NCBI RefSeq assembly: GCF_019091135.1 | Contig: NZ_JAGXJW010000005.1 | Coordinates: forward strand, 62,001-126,000 | Direction of reading: 5' to 3' | Length of the DNA: 64,000 bases | Origin: Cohnella sp. GbtcB17 | GTDB lineage: Bacteria > Bacillota > Bacilli > Paenibacillales > Paenibacillaceae | In this document: positions 36,788 through 45,469 of the stretch, piece after piece | Position numbering within the stretch: position 1 is the stretch's first letter | How the letters are laid out: each line of letters begins with the position of its first letter | The notes under the pieces: model-generated | What the model was told of the DNA's origin: nothing | The model's input: the letters and a program-made list of their open reading frames with translations, nothing else | The model's database searches: none | Translations under genes and position numbers: made by a program

Positions 36788-38620
36788 TTGACTACGAGGC
36801 TTTTAAACGGAAGCGACTGGACGGCCATGGTGCTGGCCGGCGCGGAGCGACTCTCGCAGCAGGCGGAGCTGATCAACGCGCTGAACGTATTTCCCGTCCC
36901 GGACGGCGATACGGGGACCAACATGAACTTGACGATGACGGCCGGCGTGGCCGAATTGAAAAATAAACCTTCGCCCGACATCGGCCGCGCTGCGGAAGTG
37001 CTGTCGAAGGGGCTTCTGATGGGCGCGCGCGGCAACACGGGCGTTATTTTGTCGCAGCTGTTCCGCGGGTTCGCCCGCGCGATCGCCGGCCAGCGGGAGA
37101 TCACCGTGCCGCTGTTCGCCGCCGCCTTAAGGCAAGGAGTTGACACCGCTTACAAGGCGGTGGTCAAGCCCGTCGAGGGGACGATTCTGACCGTCGCGCG
37201 CGAAGCGGCGAAGCATGGCGAATCGATCGCGCGGCGCACCGAGGACATCGCCGAGTGGATGGCCGAGGTGCACGACAAGGCGGCCGAGACGCTGGCCCGC
37301 ACGCCGGATATGCTGCCGGTGCTCAAGCAGGTCGGCGTCGTCGATTCCGGCGGTCAAGGGCTCGTCTGCATTTATGAAGGGTTCGTACAGTACCTGAACG
37401 CGGAGCTGGGAGGCGTTGCATCGGCTCCGTACTCGGTCGGCTGGACGGCGTACGCGCCGGTCGCCTCCGCTTCGGCTTCGTCCGTCCCGGCGCAGGGAGC
37501 GGTCGCCTCGGCTCAGGCGTCGTCGTCGTCGGCCCAGGCGAGAATTGCGACCGAGTCGATTCAATTTCCGTACGACATGGAGTTTTTTATTCGCCTGCAG
37601 GGGCGCACTGCATTTTCCGAAGCATCCTTTCGCAGAGCGCTCGAGCGGGACGGGGATTCGATCATTCTGATCGCCGACGGCGATATCGTGAAAGTTCACG
37701 TGCATTCGCGCCGTCCGGGAGACGTGCTGAACGCGGCGATCGCGTACGGCGAGCTGACGAACTTTCATATCTTGAACATGCGCGACCAGCACCGCGAGCT
37801 GCTGCATCCGGCGCCGGGCGCGGAGCCCGCCGGCGAGACGGCCGATCCGATGGGGCTCGAGGCGGCGTCGGGCATTCCCGACATGCCGGAGCTGAGAGCG
37901 GCGGAAGCAGCTTCGCAGGCGATCGAACCGGCGCATCCGGTCGCCTTCGAGATGGCCGACTACGGCGTCGTCGCGGTCAGCGTAGGCGCGGGCAACGACG
38001 AGCTGTTCCGCAGCCTCGGCGTGGATGCGATCATCTCCGGCGGCCAGAGCATGAACCCGAGCACGGAGGATCTGGTGCAGGCGATCTCTTCGCTCGCGGC
38101 CGACCATATCTTCGTTCTCCCGAACAACTCGAACATCCTGATGGCCGCGAAGCAGGCGCAGGAGCTGGCCGACCGTCCGGTGACGGTCGTGCCGACGCGC
38201 AGCATTCCGCAGGGATTGGCGGCGATGCTCGCGTTCCAGGAGGAGCAGCCGGCGTCGGTCAACGAGGATCGCATGCTGCGGGCGATCGACCGCGTGCTGA
38301 CCGGCTCGGTCACCCGCGCCGTTCGGGATACGGTCATGGACGGCATCGACATTCGCGGCGGCGAGTATATCGGCATATTGGACAAACAGATCGTCGCCTC
38401 GGAGGCGACGGTGGCGGATGCCGCCAGAGGCCTGCTTGCGCGGATGCTCGCAAACGGCGACGAGACGGTCATGCTGCTGTCGGGCGAAGGCGCCGAGGAA
38501 GCCGATACCGCCGAGCTCGTCGCTTGGCTGGGCGAGGCTTATCCGGAGGCGGAAGTGGAACGGCATGAGGGCGGACAGAATTTGTATCCGTACCTGATTA
38601 TGGTGGAAAAGTCGGATTAG
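36788..38620 (+). CDS. fakA: DAK2-domain fatty acid kinase, YloV/FakA type
   Basis: TTG 36788 with AAAAGGGG 7 bases upstream matches the family start (MTTRLLNGSDWTAMVLAGAE); the longer frame has no site. The 610-residue product has an N-terminal DhaL-like kinase domain (1-200) with the metal-binding NVFPVPDGDTGTNM, a middle domain, and a C-terminal EDD-like region. FakA phosphorylates fatty acids held by a FakB (DegV) partner; the next gene encodes such a partner. A Ser/Ala-rich linker near 220-255 is longer than usual. Confidence 0.92.
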   Translation: MTTRLLNGSDWTAMVLAGAERLSQQAELINALNVFPVPDGDTGTNMNLTMTAGVAELKNKPSPDIGRAAEVLSKGLLMGARGNTGVILSQLFRGFARAIAGQREITVPLFAAALRQGVDTAYKAVVKPVEGTILTVAREAAKHGESIARRTEDIAEWMAEVHDKAAETLARTPDMLPVLKQVGVVDSGGQGLVCIYEGFVQYLNAELGGVASAPYSVGWTAYAPVASASASSVPAQGAVASAQASSSSAQARIATESIQFPYDMEFFIRLQGRTAFSEASFRRALERDGDSIILIADGDIVKVHVHSRRPGDVLNAAIAYGELTNFHILNMRDQHRELLHPAPGAEPAGETADPMGLEAASGIPDMPELRAAEAASQAIEPAHPVAFEMADYGVVAVSVGAGNDELFRSLGVDAIISGGQSMNPSTEDLVQAISSLAADHIFVLPNNSNILMAAKQAQELADRPVTVVPTRSIPQGLAAMLAFQEEQPASVNEDRMLRAIDRVLTGSVTRAVRDTVMDGIDIRGGEYIGILDKQIVASEATVADAARGLLARMLANGDETVMLLSGEGAEEADTAELVAWLGEAYPEAEVERHEGGQNLYPYLIMVEKSD

Positions 38621-38638
38621 ACGCGGGAGGTGGCTCAG

Positions 38639-39511
38639 ATGAGCAAGGTTGTTTTGGTAACGGACAGCACGTCGGACATCCCGCCGGCGACGCGGGAGCG
38701 GCTCGGTATCGAGATGGTGCCGCTGCGCGTCATCTTCGGCGAAGAAAGCTACCTGGACAACGTGACGCTTTTGCCCGCTCAATTTTACGACAAGCTGAAA
38801 AGCTCGAGCGCGCTGCCGACGACCTCGCAGCCCTCGCCCGCCCAGTTTCTCGAAGTGTACGAACGGCTTCTCGCCGAGGGCCATTCGGTCGTGTCGGTTC
38901 ATCTGTCCTCGGCGATGAGCGGCACCTATCAGTCGGCCACGATCGCAAGGTCGATGCTGGACGACGACAGCAAGGTGACCGTCATCGACTCGCGGTCGGC
39001 TTCTTACGGCTACGGCGCGCTGGTCGTATCCGCCGCCGAGGCGGCCGCGCGGGGAGCGTCCCTGGCGGAAGTCGAGGCCGAAGTGCTGCGGCTGCGCAAG
39101 GAGATGCGGCTGTACTTCCTCGTGAATACGCTCGAATATTTGCAAAAGGGCGGCCGGATCGGCAAGGCCGCGGCGATCTTCGGCACGCTGCTTAACATTA
39201 AGCCGATCCTGACGATCGGCGACGACGGCGTGATTTTCCCGATCGACAAGGTCCGGGGACAGAAGCGCGCCGTCGCGCGGGTCGTCGAGCTGCTGGAGTC
39301 CGACTTCGGGGCGGGGGCGGCGATCGATCTCGCCGTGGTCGATACGCCCGGCGACACGGCGGCCGCTGACGATCTCGTCGAGGCGCTCCGGGCCCGGTTT
39401 AACGTCGCCGGCTTCCACCGCTCGGAGATCGGATCGGTGATCGGCACGCATGCCGGTCCCGGCACGGCAGGCTTGTTTGTATTTCCCGCCGGCTCGGGCC
39501 ATATCGTCTAA
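38639..39511 (+). CDS. DegV-family fatty-acid-binding protein (FakB type)
   Basis: ATG 38639 is better placed relative to GGGAGGTGG than GTG 38630; the product has 290 residues. DegV hallmarks: VTDSTSDIPP, SSALPTTSQPSPAQF, HLSSAMSGTYQSA, and the C-terminal THAGPGTAG loop. DegV/FakB proteins bind a fatty acyl chain and present it to FakA. Here it directly follows fakA, where Bacillus has the serine dehydratase genes sdaAB-sdaAA, which supports a matched FakA-FakB pair. Confidence 0.92.
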   Translation: MSKVVLVTDSTSDIPPATRERLGIEMVPLRVIFGEESYLDNVTLLPAQFYDKLKSSSALPTTSQPSPAQFLEVYERLLAEGHSVVSVHLSSAMSGTYQSATIARSMLDDDSKVTVIDSRSASYGYGALVVSAAEAAARGASLAEVEAEVLRLRKEMRLYFLVNTLEYLQKGGRIGKAAAIFGTLLNIKPILTIGDDGVIFPIDKVRGQKRAVARVVELLESDFGAGAAIDLAVVDTPGDTAAADDLVEALRARFNVAGFHRSEIGSVIGTHAGPGTAGLFVFPAGSGHIV

Positions 39512-39554
39512 GGACGATCGTTCGGCAGGCGGCGCGATTCGGAGTTGATGGAGG

Positions 39555-41624
39555 ATGGCCGATCGTTCGGCAGAAGAGACGGATCTGTTCGCCATACCGG
39601 TCACGAAGATCAAAGGCGTGAGCGCCCCCAAGGCGGGGGAGCTTCACGCCTTGGGTGTTTCTACGGTCGGCGAGCTGATCGAATATTACCCGTTCCGCTA
39701 CGAGGACTATCGGCTGCGGCCGCTGGTCGAAGTGAAGGACGGGGAGAAGATCACCGTGCAGGGGCGGATCGAGACGCCGCCGTCGCTGCAGCGGTTCGGC
39801 GGCAAGTCGCGGCTGCTCTGCCGAGTGACGGTGGAGGGAATGCTGCTGACGGCCGTCTGGTTTAACCGCGCGTTTCTGAAGGATCAGATGGAGGTCGGGC
39901 GGGATATCGTTCTGACGGGCAAATGGGACCAGCGGCGGCGCCAGCTCACGGTGGCGGAGTCGGAATTTCCCGACAAAGGCGCCGGCCGCACGGGGACGCT
40001 GCAGCCGGTGTATTCGATCGGCGGCAGCCTGACGCAGGCGTGGATGCGCCAGCGCATCGAGCTCGCGCTCGCGCAGTACGGCGCGATGATCCCGGAGCTG
40101 CTGCCGCCGGAGCTGCTCGACCGGCATCGTCTCATGCCCCGGCGGGAGGCGATTCACCGGATTCACCGGCCGGAAAATACGCACGAGGGCCAGGAGGCCC
40201 GGCGCCGCATGGTATACGAGGAGCTGTTCCTGTTCGAGCTGCGGCTGCAGGCTTATCGCGCGATGAACCGCAAGGCGCCCGACGGCATCGCGCACAAGAT
40301 CAGCAGCGACGACATTCGTGCGTTCGCGGCGAATCTGCCGTTCGAGCTGACCGAGGCGCAGAAGTCGGTCGTCAACGAGATTACGCGCGACATGAAGCGG
40401 CCGTACGCGATGAACCGGCTGCTGCAGGGCGACGTCGGCTCGGGCAAGACGGTCGTGGCCGCGATTGCGCTGTACGCGACAGTGAAAGACGGCTGCCAGG
40501 GGGCGCTGATGGTGCCGACGGAGATCCTGGCGGAGCAGCACGCCAAGTCGCTCGGCCGACTGTTCGAGCCTTACGGCATTCAGGTCGCGCTGCTCACCGG
40601 AAGCCGGGGGACGCGGGAGCGGCGCGACATTTTGGCTTCGCTGCAGATGGGCCTCATCGACATCGTGATCGGCACGCACGCGCTCATTCAGGAGGACGTC
40701 TTCTTCCGGCGGCTCGGGCTCGTCGTGACGGACGAGCAGCATCGCTTCGGCGTCAATCAGCGCAGCATTTTGCGGCGCAAGGGGCTCAATCCTGACGTGC
40801 TCATGATGACGGCGACCCCGATCCCGCGCACGCTCGCCATTACCGTGTTCGGCGACATGGACGTGTCGACGATCGGGGAACGGCCGAAGGGTCGCAAGCC
40901 GATTCTGACGTATTGGGTCAAGCACGACAAGATGGATCGCGTGTTTGGCTTCATTCGCCGGGAGGCGGAGCTGGGACGGCAAACGTTTTTTATCTGCCCG
41001 CTCATCGAGGAGTCGGAAAAGCTGGATGTGCAAAACGCGATCGATCTCCATATGCAGCTGCGGCAGGCGATGCCCGAGCTTGCGATCGGGCTGCTGCACG
41101 GGCGGATGACATCGGCGGAGAAGGACGAAGCGATGGGGCGGTTCGCGGCCGGCGAACTGACGGTGCTCGTCTCGACGACGGTCGTCGAGGTCGGCGTCGA
41201 CGTGCCGAACGCTACGCTGATGATCGTCATGGACGCGGACCGCTTCGGACTGTCGCAGCTGCATCAGCTGCGGGGACGGGTTGGGCGAAGCGACCATCAG
41301 TCTTACTGCGTGCTGATCGCCGATCCGAAGTCCGAGAATGGACTCGAGCGGATGCAGGCGATGACCGATACGGACGACGGCTTCGAGATCGCGCGGAGGG
41401 ACCTTGAGCTGCGGGGGCCGGGCGAGTTTTTCGGGACGAAGCAGAGCGGGGTGCCGGAGTTCAGGCTGGCGAACCTGATGAACGACTTCGAGACGCTCGA
41501 GCAGGCGCGCGACGACGCGGCCGCGCTCACGGCCGAGCCCTCGTTCTGGACGGCGCAGGCTTATGCGGGGCTGCGGGAGTACTTGCGCCGCGAAGCGCCG
41601 GACTACAGCGAGCCGCTGGATTAG
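39555..41624 (+). CDS. recG: ATP-dependent DNA helicase RecG
   Basis: A 689-residue RecG that remodels stalled forks and Holliday junctions. An N-terminal wedge/OB domain (TVQGRIETPPSLQRFGGK) is followed by helicase motifs: LLQGDVGSGKTVVA, DEQHRFGVNQR, MTATPIPRTLA, and LRGRVGRSDHQS, then the RecG C-terminal segment. ATG 39555 is the only in-frame start after a TGA at 39546. The nearest GGAGG abuts it with no spacing, so the more distant GGAG at 39541 probably serves. Confidence 0.96.
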   Translation: MADRSAEETDLFAIPVTKIKGVSAPKAGELHALGVSTVGELIEYYPFRYEDYRLRPLVEVKDGEKITVQGRIETPPSLQRFGGKSRLLCRVTVEGMLLTAVWFNRAFLKDQMEVGRDIVLTGKWDQRRRQLTVAESEFPDKGAGRTGTLQPVYSIGGSLTQAWMRQRIELALAQYGAMIPELLPPELLDRHRLMPRREAIHRIHRPENTHEGQEARRRMVYEELFLFELRLQAYRAMNRKAPDGIAHKISSDDIRAFAANLPFELTEAQKSVVNEITRDMKRPYAMNRLLQGDVGSGKTVVAAIALYATVKDGCQGALMVPTEILAEQHAKSLGRLFEPYGIQVALLTGSRGTRERRDILASLQMGLIDIVIGTHALIQEDVFFRRLGLVVTDEQHRFGVNQRSILRRKGLNPDVLMMTATPIPRTLAITVFGDMDVSTIGERPKGRKPILTYWVKHDKMDRVFGFIRREAELGRQTFFICPLIEESEKLDVQNAIDLHMQLRQAMPELAIGLLHGRMTSAEKDEAMGRFAAGELTVLVSTTVVEVGVDVPNATLMIVMDADRFGLSQLHQLRGRVGRSDHQSYCVLIADPKSENGLERMQAMTDTDDGFEIARRDLELRGPGEFFGTKQSGVPEFRLANLMNDFETLEQARDDAAALTAEPSFWTAQAYAGLREYLRREAPDYSEPLD

Positions 41625-41654
41625 GCGTTTCTTTGCGGGACGATGAATTGCGCT

Positions 41655-41684
41655 GACATTTCCCTTCGGCTGCCGCATACAATA
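41655..41684 (+). promoter_or_regulatory. Possible sigma-K promoter upstream of spoVIF
   Basis: GACA (41655-41658) and CATACAATA (41676-41684) fit the sigma-K pattern AC-N16/17-CATAnnnTA. It is 30 bases from the start codon of a late sporulation gene, which fits its role. Confidence 0.5.
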
Positions 41685-41714
41685 TAGGAGCCTCGCGAAG
41701 GGAAGTGGGCAGCC

Positions 41715-42002
41715 GTGAGTTGGCAAAAGTTCGGCATCCGGCCGGATCTGGTGGAACGCGTCAAGGTGAAGATGAAAAATCCCGCCACGAAGGATAGAAT
41801 CAAGGCGCTGCTGGACGGCGTGACGAAAAGCGATCTGCAGGACCGCGCTAAAGTAAAGCGTCTCGTCAAGTCGTCCTCCAAAGTGCTTAGCGAGCCGCTG
41901 AGCGATCTGCAGGAGGAGCAGATGGTGAACTTCGTCATCGCGCAGAAGATCGATCCGAAAAGCACGCTCCATCTGATCAAGCTGTGGGCGATGTTCCGGT
42001 AG
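41715..42002 (+). CDS. spoVIF: Stage VI sporulation protein F (SpoVIF/YjcC family)
   Basis: GTG 41715 opens a 95-residue protein starting MSWQKFGIRPDLVERVKVKM. The Lys-rich, helical N-terminal half with KNPATKDRIKALLDGVTK and the end VIAQKIDPKSTLHLIKLWAMF match the SpoVIF family needed for proper spore coat assembly. There is no signal peptide or membrane segment. A sigma-K-like promoter lies upstream. A hairpin-rich repeat array follows immediately. Confidence 0.85.
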   Translation: MSWQKFGIRPDLVERVKVKMKNPATKDRIKALLDGVTKSDLQDRAKVKRLVKSSSKVLSEPLSDLQEEQMVNFVIAQKIDPKSTLHLIKLWAMFR

Positions 42003-42023
42003 CGGGCGGTGGAGGGACAGATC

Positions 42024-42482
42024 GGCGGATCGCCTTCTGAATAGCAGGCGATGCGTGGCGTGGCCGCCTCAAGAGGCGGATCGCCTTCTGTATAGCAGGC
42101 GATGCGTGGCGTGGCCGCCTGAAGAGGCGGATCGCCTTCTGAATAGCAGGCGATGCGTGGCGTGGCCGCCTCAAGAGGCGGATCGCCTTCTGTATAGCAG
42201 GCGATGCGTGGCGTGGCCGCCTCAAGAGGCGGATCGCCTTCTGAATAGCAGGCGATGCGTGGCGTGGCCGCCTCAAGAGGCGGATCGCCTTCTGTATAGC
42301 AGGCGATGCGTGGCGTGGCCGCCTCAAGAGGCGGATCGCCTTTTGTATAGCAGGCGATGCATTGGATAGCGGCCCCAAGGGGCCCATCGCCTTCTGTATA
42401 GCAGGCGATGCGTGGTGTGGCCGCCCAATGAAGCCGGTCGCCTTCTGTATAGCAGGCAATTCCGCTGCTGGCGGCCCTCAGC
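42024..42482. repeat. 51-bp tandem array, nine units, two hairpins per unit
   Basis: AGCAGGCGATGCG recurs at 42046, 42097, 42148, 42199, 42250, 42301, 42352 and 42403, with a decayed ninth copy at 42454; the period is exactly 51. Each unit has CCGCCT-CAAG-AGGCGG (for example 42064-42079) and ATCGCCT pairing with AGGCGAT across a 10-base loop. Units one to six alternate GAATAGC and GTATAGC, giving a 102-base higher-order period; the last three are all GTATAGC. Frames on both strands run through it only because the period is a multiple of three. It fills most of the 545-base space between convergent spoVIF and yedK. Confidence 0.92.
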
Positions 42483-42484
42483 CC

Positions 42485-42530
42485 AAAAAGACCCTGATTC
42501 CCGGCATAATGGCGGGAATCGGGGTCTTTT
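42485..42530. terminator. Bidirectional terminator between the array and yedK
   Basis: AAAAAGACCC (42485-42494) pairs with GGGGTCTTTT (42521-42530), and GATTCCCG with CGGGAATC, with a single wobble, enclosing a small loop. It suits transcripts arriving from either side. Confidence 0.8.
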
Positions 42531-42547
42531 GTCATTCGTACGAGCCC

Positions 42548-43237
42548 TTAGAACAGCTCGCTCTGTTCGTCGTCCGGCACGAGGCAGCCGGGATCGTCGT
42601 TGGCCACGTTGCCGACCCGGCGATTGGCCCGGTCGACGACGAGCTCCGCCGGGTCCAGCGGGATCGCCAGCTGCAGCACCTGCTCGGGACGCTGGATGCC
42701 GCGATCGAGCCACGCCGCCTCGGACCGCCGGTCCAGGATGATCGGCACGCGATCGTGGATGTCCGCGAGATGTCCCTGTGCCGGCGCGGTCAAGATGGCG
42801 CATGTGCTCAGCTTCGATCCGTCCGGACCGGTCCACGATTCGTAGATGGCGGCCATGCTGAACAAGGTGCGGTCCTTGCGGCGTATGCGCATCGGGCGCT
42901 TGCCGTCCGCGGTCTGCCGCCATTCGTAATAGCCGTCGGCCGGGACGAGACAGCGCTTGCGGCGCAGCGCCTCCCGAAAGGCGGGCCGCTCGGCGACGGT
43001 CTCGACCCGGGCGTTCAGCATCTTGCCGCCGACCTTCGGGTCCTCGGCCCAGGGCGGCACGAGTCCCCACTTAAGCAGCCCGAGCCGGTTGCGGGTGCCG
43101 TCGCTTACGATCGCCGGCACCAGCTGCCCGGGTGCGATATTGTACCGGGGGCCGTAGGGCGAGCCGGCGGCATCGTCGGCCGCATAATAAGCGAGCAGCT
43201 CCTCGAACGAAATCGTAATCGTATAACGTCCGCACAT
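42548..43237 (-). CDS. SRAP-family abasic-site DNA-protein crosslink protein (YedK/HMCES)
   Basis: The start at 43237 gives 229 residues beginning MCGRYTI; Cys2 becomes the N-terminal nucleophile after Met removal. Further SRAP residues lie in NARVET, CLVPADGYYEW and the HDRVPIIL histidine segment. YedK/HMCES proteins form a stable thiazolidine crosslink with abasic sites in single-stranded DNA. The longer upstream frame is not used because Cys2 must be terminal. It is on the same strand as, and 200 bases downstream of, the SOS polymerase cassette; joint repair roles are likely but co-transcription is unproven. Confidence 0.92.
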   Translation of the reverse strand: MCGRYTITISFEELLAYYAADDAAGSPYGPRYNIAPGQLVPAIVSDGTRNRLGLLKWGLVPPWAEDPKVGGKMLNARVETVAERPAFREALRRKRCLVPADGYYEWRQTADGKRPMRIRRKDRTLFSMAAIYESWTGPDGSKLSTCAILTAPAQGHLADIHDRVPIILDRRSEAAWLDRGIQRPEQVLQLAIPLDPAELVVDRANRRVGNVANDDPGCLVPDDEQSELF

Positions 43238-43442
43238 GGCGTTTAACCCTCTTTCTTTTCGCGCCAAGACAATCCTCTTCGGGAAGTAGTATACCGCAAA
43301 GGCGGCATCATGCGAAGGAGGGGGACGAAAAGCGCCGGGAAACGGCGGAGCGCAGCAGAGGCGTACACGATGGGCGGCGCGAGCCCGATTCGGCGGACGC
43401 ATGAATTCGCGGCGGGACGGCTGCGTCGACGAACGAAGCGCG

Positions 43443-43976
43443 TTAAGTCGTCCCTTTGGCGGCGACGGGGGAACGGCGTGTCTCCCGCGCTTCCTTGCTG
43501 TCGAGCAGCCGCAGATGCCGCGTGATCTCGCCCAAGTACCGCGCGAGCTGCACGCTGATCTCCGAGCGGAGCACCTCCCGCACGATGCCGAAGCGCTCCT
43601 CGTACCCGCGGCAGACGTAGCGATGGTAAATGACGAGGTCGACCTGTTCGTCGCTGTTCAGCAGCCGGATCCGCCGGCTGCTCAGTTCCCGGCGCAGCTC
43701 GTGAAGGTCCCGGGTGATGAGATTGAGCACGACTTGAGCGCCCGTCAGCGTCACCCGGCTCAGCAGATTGCCCGAGCGCTCGCCCTCGTCCATGGCCCGC
43801 TGCACCATCGTCAGCATATGCGGCAGCACGATGGCGTCGCGGATCATCCGCAGTTCGTCGGCGGTCGGGTGGCCGGTCGTCTTGGGGGAGACGGCATGCT
43901 CTTCTTCGTATTGTTCGTGATGTTCGGTGAGCAACAGCTTGGCGTTCCAGCGGTCGTTGCCGTCGAGTTTGCTCAT
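43443..43976 (-). CDS. Hypothetical helical protein, third gene of the SOS cassette
   Basis: A 177-residue protein starting MSKLDGNDRWNAKLLLTEHH. The N-terminal RWNAKLLLTEHHEQYEE resembles the proline-less WxxxxLPEH helix at the start of YolD-type proteins that accompany Y-family polymerases; the rest (about 40-165) is predicted by eye to be mostly helical and charged, ending in a basic tail. It begins 4 bases inside the polymerase gene (ATGA), so translation is probably coupled. I do not recognise a characterised family. It may be a polymerase partner. Confidence 0.7.
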   Translation of the reverse strand: MSKLDGNDRWNAKLLLTEHHEQYEEEHAVSPKTTGHPTADELRMIRDAIVLPHMLTMVQRAMDEGERSGNLLSRVTLTGAQVVLNLITRDLHELRRELSSRRIRLLNSDEQVDLVIYHRYVCRGYEERFGIVREVLRSEISVQLARYLGEITRHLRLLDSKEARETRRSPVAAKGTT

Positions 43977-45232
43977 TTGTAGTGTCCCCCGATCTGCTCG
44001 GCCCGTTCCCGTGCCACGCCGGCCTCCAGCAGCGAGGAGGCCCGCATGATGGCGTCGCTGCCGTAGCGGTCCTTGATATAGTCCGTCGCCCGCTCCATCC
44101 GCAGGATCGCCTGCCGGTCCTCGAACAGGTCGAGCTGGTCGACGCCTTCGTCCGACAGCCCGCCGAGCGAGATGGTCAGGCGGCTGACCGGCATGCCGCT
44201 CCAATGCTCGCGGAGCAGCTTCAGCGCCGCTGCTGCCACCTCGTGCGTGAGCGCGGTCGGCTGTAGCAGCTTGGTCTGGCGTCCGAACCAGGACGAGCGC
44301 GTCCCGTCCGTCTCCGCCGCCCCGACCGAGACGACGCTGCCTCTGCACTTGTGCCGGCGCGTGCGGCGGCATACCTCGACGACGAGCTCGAGCAGGACGA
44401 CCTCGATATCCTCGAGCTTGCGGTACAGGCCGCTGCGCAGCGCCTTGCCGTGGCTGATCGACTTGAGCTTGTGGCGAATGCCGGCGACGACCGGGCTCGG
44501 ATCGATGCCGCGTGCGGTCTGCCAGTAATACTCGGCCTGGATGTCGCTCTGCTTCTTCATCTCGCGGCGCATCCGCCGTTTGAAGTCGCCCAGCTCAAGA
44601 CGCGCGATGTCTCCGATCTCGGCGAGGCCCATCCGGGTGAAATGGCGCGTCATGCGGGAGCCGACCATGAACATGTTGTGGACGGGGAGCGTCCAGAGCG
44701 TATCCTTCAAATTGTCGAAGGACAGTCCCGCTACGCCCTCGGGGGATTTTTTCGCATAATTGTCCAGCGCCATCTTCGCCAGAATCTTCGTCGGGCCGAC
44801 GCCGACGCGGACATTGATATTGGTGGAGAGCTTCACGTGATTCTGGATCAGCTCGGCGATCAGCTCCGGGGGCCCGTAAGCGGGGATCGAGCCGGTGACG
44901 TCGAGGAACTGCTCATCGATGCTGTACGGCTCGACCTGATCGGTGAACGCTTCGTAGATCTGCGTCATGAACAGCGAGATGCCGATGTAGGTCTGCATCC
45001 GCGGGCGGATGACGATCAGATCGGGACACTTGGCGAGCGCCTCGCCGACCCGCTCGGCCGTCGTGACGCCCTTGGCCTTGGCGATCGGGCAGGCGGCGAG
45101 GATGATGCCGGATCGCCGGGCCGGATCGCCGACGGCGACCGGCTTGTTCATCAGGCCGGGATGCCGCGCCTTTTCGATGGAGGCGTAAAAGGACTGCCCG
45201 TCGATCAGGAAAATCGTTCGCTCATGAGGCAT
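43973..45232 (-). CDS. Y-family translesion DNA polymerase (UvrX/YqjW-like)
   Basis: A 419-residue Y-family polymerase. The metal-binding aspartate lies in IFLIDGQSFYASIE, the steric-gate region is SFYASIE, and the catalytic YSIDEQFLDVTG is intact. The thumb and little-finger domains follow (VGPTKILAKMALDNYAKK, GSRMTRHFTRMGLAEIGDIAR). The Ser/Phe residues and LDLFED near the C-terminus (QLDLFEDR) form a probable sliding-clamp-binding motif. It performs error-prone bypass of lesions. It overlaps the preceding small gene by 11 bases and the following gene by 4. Two LexA operators lie upstream of the cassette, so DNA damage should induce it. Confidence 0.93.
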   Translation of the reverse strand: MPHERTIFLIDGQSFYASIEKARHPGLMNKPVAVGDPARRSGIILAACPIAKAKGVTTAERVGEALAKCPDLIVIRPRMQTYIGISLFMTQIYEAFTDQVEPYSIDEQFLDVTGSIPAYGPPELIAELIQNHVKLSTNINVRVGVGPTKILAKMALDNYAKKSPEGVAGLSFDNLKDTLWTLPVHNMFMVGSRMTRHFTRMGLAEIGDIARLELGDFKRRMRREMKKQSDIQAEYYWQTARGIDPSPVVAGIRHKLKSISHGKALRSGLYRKLEDIEVVLLELVVEVCRRTRRHKCRGSVVSVGAAETDGTRSSWFGRQTKLLQPTALTHEVAAAALKLLREHWSGMPVSRLTISLGGLSDEGVDQLDLFEDRQAILRMERATDYIKDRYGSDAIMRASSLLEAGVARERAEQIGGHYK

Positions 45233-45428
45233 GGTGCTTCACCGGCCTGGCGCCGAGAATGCGGCTCGCCGACAGCGTGCGGAACGCGCGCTTCCCCCAA
45301 TCGAGCACGCGCACCTTGCCCCCGCGTACCGAGAATACGGCGACGACCCGCTGCGTGAAGCGTCCCTTGCTGTCCTCGTAAATGATTTCCACGCTTTGCC
45401 CGACGTACTTTTCGATGTTGACCGGCAT
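45222..45428 (-). CDS. Small beta-rich protein, first gene of the SOS cassette (YolD/WYL-like)
   Basis: A 68-residue protein starting MPVNIEKYVGQSVEIIYEDS after AAGGAGGAG. Pattern VEIIYEDSKGRFTQRVVAVFSVRGGKVRVLDW followed by FRTLSASRILGA suggests a small beta-barrel of the YolD or WYL type; YolD-family genes normally sit beside Y-family polymerase genes in Bacilli. Ends 11 bases inside the polymerase gene. The function is unknown; a single-stranded-DNA or nucleotide-sensing role is conjecture. Confidence 0.75.
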   Translation of the reverse strand: MPVNIEKYVGQSVEIIYEDSKGRFTQRVVAVFSVRGGKVRVLDWGKRAFRTLSASRILGARPVKHHAS

Positions 45429-45469
45429 GGCGACTCCTCCTTGTGCCTCGGAGAGACGAGGTTAATTTC

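Noticed and set aside
42055-42369. Repeat-protein frames through the 42-kb array (both strands, 17-residue units)
   Set aside because: All three or more frames stay open only because the period is 51 bases. No start with ribosome site was seen, and compensatory changes act on stem pairing, not on amino acids.
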